A stretch of 5,177 nt of DNA from Chloroflexota bacterium (GCA_021828635.1 JAJZEJ010000046.1:1-5177), one strand, 5' to 3'. Positions 1 through 5,177 are shown, numbered from the stretch's first letter. Notes: generated by a model not told the origin, from the sequence alone. Program-made: numbers and translations.

Positions 1-334
1 GGAAACCTGCCACAATGCCAGCAGTGACCCCAAAGAGCAGTCCGAGGAGCGTTTCTTCGAGCGTGATCTGTGTATTGAACCAGAGCGTACCATCCTTTAG
101 CCAGGCAACGAGTTGCTGCAACACAGCAAGAGGTGTGCTGATAAATAAAGGACCAGCCAACATGGAGGCAATTTGCCAGACGACAAGCAGGACAATAAAG
201 AAGAAAATGCGTCCTCCAATCACTAACAATCGTTGCCGCCTGCGCATACGACGTGCCTGAAGACTCGCTTGCGAATGAGCAGTGAGGCTTTGTACTGGTT
301 GAACTATTTCATCTGGTGAGGCTGTTGTACTCAC
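1..334 (-). CDS. ABC transporter permease, SsuC/TauC-type (partial, N-terminal part)
   Basis: This is the N-terminal 111 codons of an inner-membrane permease of the binding-protein-dependent (BPD) transport family, which forms the channel of an ABC importer. The gene continues past the left edge. The GTG start at 334 is fixed by an AGGAGG ribosome site (347..342) inside the end of the ATPase gene, 7 nt away, and by a 4-base GTGA overlap with the ATPase stop. The product begins with a polar tail of about 35 residues ending in RRMRRRQR, then TM1 (about 36-58, GRIFFFIVLLVVWQIASML). A pattern typical of SsuC/TauC/NrtB permeases follows: a Phe-x-x-Thr-Pro motif near 64-68, then LKDGTLWFNTQITLEETLLGLLFG leading into TM2. 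The conserved EAA loop that contacts the ATPase would lie outside the window. The substrate cannot be told; sulfonate, taurine, nitrate or pyrimidine-precursor importers all share this form. Confidence 0.85.
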   Translation of the reverse strand, partial: MSTTASPDEIVQPVQSLTAHSQASLQARRMRRRQRLLVIGGRIFFFIVLLVVWQIASMLAGPLFISTPLAVLQQLVAWLKDGTLWFNTQITLEETLLGLLFGVTAGIVAGF

Positions 335-1113
335 ACTTCCACCTCCTGCCGTATACGTGCATCCATCAAAGCCTGCCATAAACGCTGATGAAGCTCTACA
401 AACTCTGGCCGAAAACGTGTTTTGGCTGCATCGCGGGGTCGTGGAAGATCGACAGCTACGTCAAGCACGATACGCCCCCCTAAACCAAGCACGACAACAC
501 GATCTCCCAGAACGATGGCCTCTTCGATATCGTGTGTGATAAAGAGAACACTCTTGTTGCTACCAAACCAGAGGGTGAGTAGTTCGGCCTGTAAATCCAG
601 GCGTAATTGCGCGTCCAATGCGCCAAATGGCTCATCCATGAGCAGGGTTTCAGGAGCAGTACTGAGCATACGGGCCAAGCAGGCACGGCGCAGCATGCCG
701 CCCGACAATTCATGAGGATAATGCTTCTCAAAACCTTTTAGCCCAACACGCGCAATCAATTCCTGGGCTTTACGTTGGCGTTCATCCTTGCTAACACCAC
801 GAATCTCAAGCGGCATCTTAATATTACTCTCAACGCTCCGCCAGGGCATCAGCGTATCCTTCTGTGTCAGATAACCTATCTCAAGGCGCGGATTGACCAT
901 CAAGCTTTCCTGATAGTAGACACGGCCAGAGGTCGCGGGTAGCAGTCCAGCAACAATATTCAGTAATGTCGATTTACCGCAACCGCTCGGCCCTACGACG
1001 ACGACAAAGCTCCCTTGCTCAATCTCCAGGCTCACATTAGTCAGCACAGTAACTTCCTGTTCACCGCGAATAAATGACTTGCTCAACTGTTCTGCGCGAA
1101 TAATCGCGGCCAT
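331..1113 (-). CDS. ABC transporter ATP-binding protein, SsuB/TauB/NrtD-like
   Basis: This 260-aa cytoplasmic ATPase would power the importer whose permease follows it. All nucleotide-binding motifs are present: Walker A GPSGCGKST (41-49), Q-loop Gln84 in YLTQ, signature LSGGM (136-140), Walker B LLMDEP (157-162), D-loop ALD (165-167) and switch His194 in FITHD. The segment TQKDTLMPWRSVESNI after the Q-loop matches the style of nitrate/sulfonate/taurine-type ATPases, and the length is normal for that group. A longer frame opens at a GTG at 1170. The ATG at 1113 is preferred because AAGGAGGG (1127..1120) lies 6 nt upstream, and because the family's N-terminus normally starts just before the LSKSF strand. 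It lies 82 bp after the HAMP gene and overlaps the permease by 4 bases. Substrate is unknown. Confidence 0.94.
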   Translation of the reverse strand: MAAIIRAEQLSKSFIRGEQEVTVLTNVSLEIEQGSFVVVVGPSGCGKSTLLNIVAGLLPATSGRVYYQESLMVNPRLEIGYLTQKDTLMPWRSVESNIKMPLEIRGVSKDERQRKAQELIARVGLKGFEKHYPHELSGGMLRRACLARMLSTAPETLLMDEPFGALDAQLRLDLQAELLTLWFGSNKSVLFITHDIEEAIVLGDRVVVLGLGGRIVLDVAVDLPRPRDAAKTRFRPEFVELHQRLWQALMDARIRQEVEV

Positions 1114-1119
1114 TTTTTG

Positions 1120-1127
1120 CCCTCCTT
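1120..1127 (-). promoter_or_regulatory. Ribosome binding site deciding the ABC ATPase start
   Basis: AAGGAGGG reads on the minus strand 6 nt before the ATG at 1113. It is nearly a full anti-16S match, and it favours this ATG over the upstream in-frame GTG at 1170, which has no comparable site. Confidence 0.8.
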
Positions 1128-1143
1128 GTTTCTGTTTCAGCGC

Positions 1144-1184
1144 ATAGATGCAGATTCCGCCAAAAATCACATAACGGCATCTAT
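1144..1184 (-). repeat. Perfect 8-bp inverted repeat between HAMP and ATPase genes
   Basis: ATAGATGC (1144-1151) and GCATCTAT (1177-1184) are exact reverse complements with a 25-nt spacer. In the minus-strand mRNA this could form a hairpin just downstream of the HAMP gene stop and about 17 nt before the ATPase ribosome site. There is no T-run after it, so it is not a standard intrinsic terminator. A processing or stability hairpin, a protein-binding dyad, or chance are all possible. Confidence 0.4.
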
Positions 1185-1195
1185 ACAGCTAACTA

Positions 1196-2236
1196 TTACT
1201 GGCGCAGAGCGCGGGTAAGTCTTCTATTCTCTTCATATGCTTGTTGAAGCGCGGCCTTCGCCTGCTTCAGTTCAGCCGCATCCTGTCGCCAGCTTTGCAC
1301 ACGGGCCAGCAAGTTATTAAGAGAACCAGAAATCTGCCAGAGGACGTTGTCTGACGTGAGAGGAACACGTGCGTTGTAGTCGCCATTCGCCACTCGTTTG
1401 TGAATCTCTACGATTTGCTGGATGCTCATCTCCAACTGGCGCTTTTGCTGGGCTGCTGTCTCGGCCTGGAGCGCCAGATCATGCTCAAGTTTGGCGAGTT
1501 CCTCTGCCCGGTCGGCTCGCTGAAGTGCCTGACTCGTACTGCGCACCCATAAATAAGCAACAACCGATACAATCATCTGACTGAGAATAATAGGCGTCAC
1601 CACGCCAGCAAAATTAATGCTGAGCAGAGCATTCAATTCCGCAGTTTGCGGTAGAAAAAACAGTGAGAAAATTGTGAAGAGGCTATCACCTATCGCCACG
1701 ACAAAAACCCACATAGGAGGAAGAAATGAGACAGCACAAACCAGAGGCAGGATCAGCAGGCCGTAGAGGGGTAGATCAATCATATTGAGACCCCCAGGAG
1801 TCGTGACAATATTAGCAATCGGGCTTGCCATAAACGTCACCACCACAATGAAACCTGCTGTATTCACCATGCCCATACGATTAAGAATAGTCGCTGCCAC
1901 CAGAGCCAGCAATCCAGCCCCAACGATCACAAGTGTGGACAGCGTGATGCCCAGCAAGCTACTTGGCCTGGCAGTAGAGAAGGTCGTTCCAAAAAAGCCT
2001 GCGGGCAAGGAAACAATCAGTAACAAATAGAGAACTGGCAGAATCTGGCTACCCGTTCGTCCACGGTTAAAGCGCGTTCTCTCTCTCAAAGATGCTGTTT
2101 CTGCTGGTACAGGTGGAGAGGCTATACGATACCACCAACGAAATAATTCGAGGTCTCGATGTCTGGTAGTTAAATACGCTGGCATCTGCCCTTCTCTAGA
2201 TGGCACACTTGCTTCCTGGGAAGGAGGATACTGCAT
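1196..2236 (-). CDS. Six-TM integral membrane protein with C-terminal HAMP domain
   Basis: This 346-aa protein has a polar N-terminus of about 60 residues and six hydrophobic segments at roughly 64-83, 94-117, 125-144, 153-172, 175-195 and 208-230. An Ala/Gln/Glu-rich coiled coil (about 234-270) follows. The HAMP domain (about 270-316) shows Gly-Asp at 285-286, RVP at 290-292 and SGSLNNLLARV near 303-313 in place of the usual FNRM helix. A 30-residue charged coil closes the protein. HAMP domains pass conformational change from membrane sensors to outputs, but no kinase, cyclase, phosphatase or methyl-accepting domain follows here. The ATG at 2236 is chosen because AAAGGA (2251..2246) lies 9 nt upstream; an in-frame TTG at 2254 lacks a site. 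It follows the PATAN-like gene by 60 bp and precedes an ABC importer, so it may sense a ligand or membrane state for that locus. This role is inferred from position only. Confidence 0.82.
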   Translation of the reverse strand: MQYPPSQEASVPSREGQMPAYLTTRHRDLELFRWWYRIASPPVPAETASLRERTRFNRGRTGSQILPVLYLLLIVSLPAGFFGTTFSTARPSSLLGITLSTLVIVGAGLLALVAATILNRMGMVNTAGFIVVVTFMASPIANIVTTPGGLNMIDLPLYGLLILPLVCAVSFLPPMWVFVVAIGDSLFTIFSLFFLPQTAELNALLSINFAGVVTPIILSQMIVSVVAYLWVRSTSQALQRADRAEELAKLEHDLALQAETAAQQKRQLEMSIQQIVEIHKRVANGDYNARVPLTSDNVLWQISGSLNNLLARVQSWRQDAAELKQAKAALQQAYEENRRLTRALRQ

Positions 2237-2296
2237 AAACACTCGTCCTTTCAAATATAAACACCATGCTTGGCATTACTTTACCAGAAGCACACG

Positions 2297-2824
2297 TTAC
2301 CAATGATTTCTCCCATTCTGAGGTTCCATGACAATGACATTCATTGATTGCAGATCATACAAAACCCGCTCGACTATGTCTGGTCCTACAGAAAGTACCT
2401 CGGCAATTTTTGCGGTACTCCTTGTTCCATCGGCTAGAGCAAAAACTGCTCTATGCAGACGTGACCAGGATTGCATCTGCCGTTGATCTAAATAGACAGC
2501 ACGCCGAGGCAAAACAGAAATCTCTTCCCGTGCTACGGGAGAAGATGTTGGCAATCGAGAAACATCCTCTTGCGGCATAAATTCCCATTTCAGTCTCCCC
2601 AGACGTGTAACCCTCTTCACAGATTCTTTTTCCGCCAAGCGTTGCCCACTGCTTCCAACAATAGAACATGAGACGACTGCCCCTGCTGCTAGCCGGACTT
2701 CTATGCGAGATGGTTCTTGCAAACCCACAGCCCCTGCCGGTATATCGGCATACAGGTATCCTGTGGTCTGATGTTCCCACATCACCTGCTTTATCGTTTC
2801 AAAATCGAGATTATACATCGGCAA
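2297..2824 (-). CDS. Hypothetical protein, divergent DUF4388/PATAN-like with winged-helix-like C-terminus
   Basis: This soluble protein of 175 aa has no signal peptide or TM helix. Residues about 4-83 have the rhythm of DUF4388/PATAN domains: a helix (FETIKQVMWEHQ), TTGYLYADI, a strand with IEVRLAAGAVVSC, and a closing GRLKWEF. After a linker (84-107), residues about 108-167 look like a small winged-helix/effector-associated domain, with FALADGTRSTAKIAEVLSV followed by VERVLYDLQSMNVIVME. PATAN proteins act as adaptors in two-component and gliding/GTPase circuits. Here the family link is a resemblance by eye, not a match. Start is uncertain: GAGGTG (2840..2835) is 10 nt before TTG 2824 but 16 nt before ATG 2818, so TTG is used; the product differs by two residues. 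It is first in the apparent four-gene run and may partner the HAMP protein next door. Confidence 0.72.
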   Translation of the reverse strand: MPMYNLDFETIKQVMWEHQTTGYLYADIPAGAVGLQEPSRIEVRLAAGAVVSCSIVGSSGQRLAEKESVKRVTRLGRLKWEFMPQEDVSRLPTSSPVAREEISVLPRRAVYLDQRQMQSWSRLHRAVFALADGTRSTAKIAEVLSVGPDIVERVLYDLQSMNVIVMEPQNGRNHW

Positions 2825-2832
2825 AGACTCAT
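2791..2832 (-). other. Possible 13-codon leader ORF overlapping the start of the PATAN-like gene
   Basis: An ATG at 2832 lies just after GAGGTG (2840..2835) and opens a 13-residue frame (MSLCRCIISILKR) ending at TAA 2793..2791. It is out of frame with the 175-aa gene and overlaps its first ten or so codons. The 2-nt gap between GAGGTG and ATG is short for efficient initiation, so it may be a chance ORF. If translated, it would couple or compete with initiation at the main start. Confidence 0.25.
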
Positions 2833-3107
2833 TTCACCTCATGGTTGATAAAAAACTCAGGAAACAATCTAAGGCACCCAAAGTTTTTTACAGCGAGTCG
2901 CAATGATGAGCCTGGCACTCGCAACAGCCCTTCTCATGTTTTATTAGTACATTTTGTATCTATGATGACCATTCCTTGAGATAATCATTCTTTGATTTTG
3001 CAGAAGAATAGGTTGGAAGCCACAAACGACTTTTTCTTAGATAAATACATTGGTATATTATCATTTATTGAATTTTGCATTTTTCCCCTTAGAAGATCGT
3101 CTATTGC
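2825..3107 (-). promoter_or_regulatory. Long AT-rich 5' leader of the minus-strand gene block
   Basis: The predicted transcript start near 3107 and the first gene at 2824 leave about 285 nt with no credible gene. It contains a 6-bp dyad, GCGAGT (2893-2898) and ACTCGC (2917-2922), with an 18-nt loop, plus an A/T-rich stretch around 2941-3080. I see no recognisable TPP, cobalamin, SAM or guanidine riboswitch core. The length depends on the promoter call being right. Confidence 0.35.
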
Positions 3108-3113
3108 GTTAAC

Positions 3114-3142
3114 AGTATACAAGCGACCCACAGCCAAGTCAA
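3114..3142 (-). promoter_or_regulatory. Sigma70-type promoter driving the minus-strand genes
   Basis: On the minus strand, TTGACT (3142..3137) and TATACT (3119..3114) are separated by exactly 17 nt. Each hexamer differs from the consensus by one base. An A-tract (AAAAAA) sits directly upstream of the -35 box and could act as an UP element. Transcription would start near 3107 and run leftwards into the 175-aa gene. Confidence 0.65.
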
Positions 3143-3240
3143 GTTTTTTAACCTTTAGGGGTATGCATTAGCTTTAAGTTTTTCGGTATCACATCACCAC
3201 CGGCTCCTTTTGCTTATGCAATACGCCCATCACTCGTTGT

Positions 3241-3283
3241 AGGAGAAACAGGGCGTACCCTCGCGGTCGCTCTGTTCCCTCCT
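3241..3283. repeat. Long imperfect hairpin between divergent promoters
   Basis: AGGAG (3241-3245) pairs with CTCCT (3279-3283). After a 1x2 internal loop, AACAGGGCG (3247-3255) pairs with CGCTCTGTT (3268-3276) including one G-T wobble. After an unpaired T, ACC (3257-3259) pairs with GGT (3265-3267) around a CTCGC loop. That gives about 17 paired positions in 43 nt. It is not followed by a T-run. It lies outside both predicted divergent transcripts and 7 bp before the plus-strand -35 box, so it is better seen as a DNA element, either a REP-like dispersed palindrome or an operator, than as a riboregulator. Confidence 0.7.
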
Positions 3284-3290
3284 AACCACA

Positions 3291-3319
3291 TTGCCGCATA
3301 CACTGACCTTTGCTATAAT
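3291..3319 (+). promoter_or_regulatory. Sigma70-type promoter for the small membrane protein gene
   Basis: TTGCCG (3291-3296) and a perfect TATAAT (3314-3319) are separated by 17 nt, and the -10 box carries an extended TGC immediately upstream. Transcription would start near 3326, leaving an untranslated leader of about 65 nt before the ATG at 3391. It probably also serves the GNAT gene downstream. Confidence 0.75.
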
Positions 3320-3390
3320 ATGCACGGAACAGATAGGAACTTAGATCAGTCTTACAACGCTGCTCAGAAGAATACAAAGGGACATCCGTT

Positions 3391-3579
3391 ATGAATAGAA
3401 AGATCATGAGTACGGTATTATTGTTTGTCGTCTTCGCTGGCTTTCTCTGGTGGGGACTCGCTATGCTCTTCACACCTCACCAGGGCGGCGAGAGTATTGT
3501 CTATGCATTACTGCTACTCGTATGCTCAGGCTATGCTTTAGTCTCATTGTTTATGTTGCCGCGCCGAAAACAGCCTTAG
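3391..3579 (+). CDS. Small two-helix membrane protein, function unknown
   Basis: This 62-aa product is not a family I recognise. It reads as a helical hairpin: a short basic N-terminus (NRK), TM1 at about 6-27, a polar turn TPHQGGES (28-35), TM2 at about 36-56, and a basic tail RRKQP. The positive charge at both ends predicts both termini in the cytoplasm. Support for a real gene is good: a near-consensus promoter ends 71 bp upstream, and AAAGGGA (3376-3382) lies 8 nt before the ATG. It precedes the GNAT gene by 72 bp on the same strand and is likely co-transcribed with it. An overlapping minus-strand frame (3282-3473) covers the promoter and lacks such signals. Confidence 0.7.
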   Translation: MNRKIMSTVLLFVVFAGFLWWGLAMLFTPHQGGESIVYALLLLVCSGYALVSLFMLPRRKQP

Positions 3580-3651
3580 CCACTATCCATCAGGGCTATT
3601 ATTACTATTATAGCTTATTTACTGTAGTATATATGAGAACAGGACAACACT

Positions 3652-4083
3652 ATGCTCGATGAAAAGCCAACAACGACGTTGGTTATACGTATTGCCACCC
3701 AGGATGACATTAGCACTATTACGTATCTTGTTTTTTTGCAGAAGTATTTTGGCTCTATTGATCCTTCGACGCATGAGCGCACCCTTATTTTTCTTGGCGA
3801 GATCAATGAAACGGCGGCTGCAAAAGCCGAGCTAATGCTGCCAACTACGCCTCTTAGCCCACCCATTGGCTATATCAAGCGTGTCATTGTTCATCCGAAT
3901 TTTCGTGGGCAAGGACTAGCGAAACAGCTCATGCAGCATATTGTGCAAGCAGCGCATGGCGAGTATCATCTTGAAGCCGTCGATCTACTCGTGTGGGAAG
4001 AAAACAGAGCTGCCATCCGTCTTTATGAAGACCTGGGCTTCCAACTACGCCACCGCGAACTCTATTACCGTCTCACTTTATGA
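3652..4083 (+). CDS. GNAT family N-acetyltransferase
   Basis: This 143-aa protein should move an acetyl group from acetyl-CoA to an amine on a small molecule or protein; the substrate cannot be read from the sequence. Residues 10-20 (LVIRIATQDDI) form the usual first strand and helix. Motif A is KRVIVHPNFRGQGLAKQLM (76-94), with the R-x-x-G-x-A acetyl-CoA loop at Arg85, Gly88 and Ala90. Motif B is ENRAAIRLYEDLGF (117-130), with Asn118 and Tyr125 in the usual places, the Tyr being the common general-acid residue. A stretch rich in Ala and Pro (about 54-72) takes the place of a longer strand 3 region, so the fold is compact there. AGGA (3641-3644) sits 7 nt before the ATG. Confidence 0.92.
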   Translation: MLDEKPTTTLVIRIATQDDISTITYLVFLQKYFGSIDPSTHERTLIFLGEINETAAAKAELMLPTTPLSPPIGYIKRVIVHPNFRGQGLAKQLMQHIVQAAHGEYHLEAVDLLVWEENRAAIRLYEDLGFQLRHRELYYRLTL

Positions 4084-4323
4084 CATCATGGTAACAGGTA
4101 CGAGCGCACCACTTTACTATAATGCCTCCATTTGTGACATTCTTTCTCCCCTTTTCGTTATAAGACTTAGGCCGTGGCAACCTCTTGTATGGCACAATAC
4201 AAAAGGTGTTGATTGCTAAGTTCCACGGTACTTCGAGGGGAGGTATAGGTACGTCTCACTGCCGCCTTGCCAAACTTCTGGTAGCGACTGCTCTCGTATT
4301 ATAAAACTCTACGATCAGTCATC
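4084..4323. other. Non-coding spacer after the GNAT gene
   Basis: About 240 bp with no credible gene. It contains the inverted repeat at 4181-4206, an isolated TATAAT (4118-4123) without a matching -35 box, and a GAGGGGAGGT purine run (4235-4244) with no start codon at a usable distance. Near its end TTCTGG (4276-4281), 18 nt, TATAAA (4300-4305) could be a weak promoter for the next gene. No clear intrinsic terminator follows the GNAT gene. Confidence 0.5.
4181..4206. repeat. Inverted repeat in the spacer between GNAT and glycosyltransferase-like genes
   Basis: CCTCTTGTAT (4181-4190) and ATACAAAAGG (4197-4206) pair at 9 of 10 positions around a GGCACA loop. Flanking CAA and TTG could extend the stem across a small bulge. 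No T-run follows on either strand, so a rho-independent terminator is not supported. It may be an mRNA 3'-end hairpin or a protein-binding dyad. Confidence 0.45.
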
Positions 4324-4353
4324 ATGGCATGTGGTGGAACAGCGTACAGCATT

Positions 4354-5177
4354 ATGGAGCAGCGATCTGTAGACACACTAAGCATATACACGGAAACGCA
4401 TTCAGCAACCGCTAATACATCTGATAAACCTGATACGCCCAAAGATACTCTACTACATTACCGATGGATGCGACACTTCTTTAGTCAAGATGTGTCGGCG
4501 GGCAATCATTTTGTGATTGATCTGCAACGTCGAGCTGCGTGGGTCGGTCTCGCGCTACTTCTCCAATCGTTAAACGAGGTGCCGAATCAACTCTACATGC
4601 CTTACCTGGGAATTTTCGGCTCACTGATCCCCTTTATACTCATCGCAAGCAGTTTTGTGGCACTCTGGATGGCTATGCGCCCACAGCCACAGCAGGAAGC
4701 AGCAGTGGCGCAGGCAAAACGCCCACGTCGCTGGCAGCGCCTGATGCTCATCGCTTTGCTGGCAGTCTCTATTGCCGGAGCAGTCGAATTTAGCATAGCA
4801 ACCGTCATGAGTTTCATGCCGCCCGTCTTCTCGAACGATGGCACATCGCTGGATACCAATGCAGCCATGCTCCTCCTCCAGGGGCGCAATCCCTATACCG
4901 ACTCGAATATGCTGGACCTGGCGCGTCTGTTTTCTATTCAGCCAAACTGGACCACACCGCTACGCGAAGGTCAGTTCGCTAACCGTCTGGACTACCCAAC
5001 CATGCCAGAGTTTCAGAGTGTGCTGGATACCGACCTTAAATCTGGTGTGGCCGTTGAGTTCGAGTCGAAGGTTAGCTATCCCGCTCTCTCGTTCTTGACA
5101 CTCGTACCATTTGCGCTTTTCAAAGACTACAATGTACTACCCTTCTACTTTGCCAGTTACCTGATCTTGATCGCTAT
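4354..5177 (+). CDS. Polytopic membrane protein, probable GT-C-type glycosyltransferase (partial)
   Basis: An open frame of 274 codons runs off the right edge with no stop. After a polar N-terminus of about 50 residues, hydrophobic segments appear at about 57-73, 82-108, 129-151 and 240-257, with another beginning at about 260. A large loop (about 152-238) holds NDGTSLDTNAAMLLLQGRNPY (161-181), an acidic site followed by the 'LL.G.NPY' signature common in GT-C fold enzymes such as GT39 and GT87/DUF2029. VSYPALSFLTLVPFAL is the matching helix near the 'YPPL..L...P' region of that class. These enzymes use lipid-linked sugars to decorate lipids, proteins or glycans outside the membrane. Start is uncertain: neither ATG 4354 nor the in-frame ATG 4324 has a good ribosome site. 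Confidence 0.7.
   Translation, partial: MEQRSVDTLSIYTETHSATANTSDKPDTPKDTLLHYRWMRHFFSQDVSAGNHFVIDLQRRAAWVGLALLLQSLNEVPNQLYMPYLGIFGSLIPFILIASSFVALWMAMRPQPQQEAAVAQAKRPRRWQRLMLIALLAVSIAGAVEFSIATVMSFMPPVFSNDGTSLDTNAAMLLLQGRNPYTDSNMLDLARLFSIQPNWTTPLREGQFANRLDYPTMPEFQSVLDTDLKSGVAVEFESKVSYPALSFLTLVPFALFKDYNVLPFYFASYLILIA

Noticed and set aside
1114..1195. Possible internal promoter before the ABC ATPase (TATAGA-like box)
   Set aside because: No -35 match at acceptable spacing; the nearest TTACCC is about 27 nt away.
2668..2979. 103-aa plus-strand frame antisense to the PATAN-like gene and its leader
   Set aside because: It is mostly a mirror of a real minus-strand gene, with no domain pattern.
3282..3473. 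63-aa minus-strand frame opposite the small membrane protein gene
   Set aside because: It covers the plus-strand promoter and the start of a better supported gene, has low-complexity composition and no ribosome site evidence.
3577..3598. Possible terminator hairpin TAGCC/GGCTA after the small membrane protein
   Set aside because: Only 5 bp with a 12-nt loop, and the following sequence is mixed A/T, not a T-run.
4118..4123. Isolated TATAAT in the spacer after the GNAT gene
   Set aside because: No -35-like hexamer at 16-18 nt upstream (CAGGTA at 4095-4100) and no gene start at a fitting distance.
3941..4219. 92-aa plus-strand frame overlapping the GNAT 3' end and spacer
   Set aside because: It begins inside GNAT motif region in another frame; its tail in the spacer has no recognisable protein features.
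4235..4244. Shine-Dalgarno-like GAGGGGAGGT run
   Set aside because: No ATG, GTG or TTG within 5-12 nt downstream; the first TTG (4267) opens a frame of only a few codons.
4539..5098. Several 84-95-aa frames on both strands over the right-hand gene
   Set aside because: They overlap one long open frame with membrane helices and GT-C motifs, so they are shadows.

Overview
This 5.2-kb stretch looks like ordinary bacterial chromosome. There are no phage, transposase, CRISPR, tRNA or rRNA signals. Base composition is near-balanced, and starts include GTG and probably TTG. Three protein types point to Chloroflexota, most likely Ktedonobacteria: a six-TM protein ending in a HAMP domain, a divergent DUF4388/PATAN-like protein, and a GT-C type membrane glycosyltransferase. 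This placement comes from family resemblance recalled without a search, so it is tentative.

Left block (1 to about 3142), minus strand, transcribed right to left. A strong candidate promoter (TTGACT-N17-TATACT, 3142..3114, with an A-tract upstream) would start a leader of about 285 nt. The genes that follow are a 175-aa soluble protein (N-terminal PATAN/DUF4388-like region, C-terminal winged-helix-like region), a 346-aa integral membrane protein with a HAMP domain but no output domain, a 260-aa ABC ATPase of the SsuB/TauB/NrtD type, and the matching permease, cut off by the left window edge. ATPase and permease overlap by 4 bases (GTGA), so they are surely co-expressed. The two signalling-like genes are separated by 59 bp, and an 82-bp gap with a possible RNA hairpin precedes the ATPase. 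No substrate-binding protein is visible; it may lie off the left edge.

Centre (about 3142 to 3390). This divergent regulatory region separates the left block from the right-hand genes. It holds a long imperfect hairpin (3241-3283) that neither predicted transcript covers, and a near-consensus plus-strand promoter (TTGCCG-N17-TATAAT, 3291-3319).

Right block (3391-5177), plus strand. It holds a 62-aa two-helix membrane protein, a 143-aa GNAT acetyltransferase 72 bp behind it, a roughly 240-bp spacer containing an inverted repeat, and the N-terminal 274 codons of a membrane protein that resembles GT-C glycosyltransferases and runs off the right edge.

The most interesting feature is the apparent linkage of a PATAN-like adaptor and an output-less 6TM-HAMP receptor to an SsuBC-type importer. 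This suggests a signalling module that senses or controls transport, but that function is inferred only from gene order.
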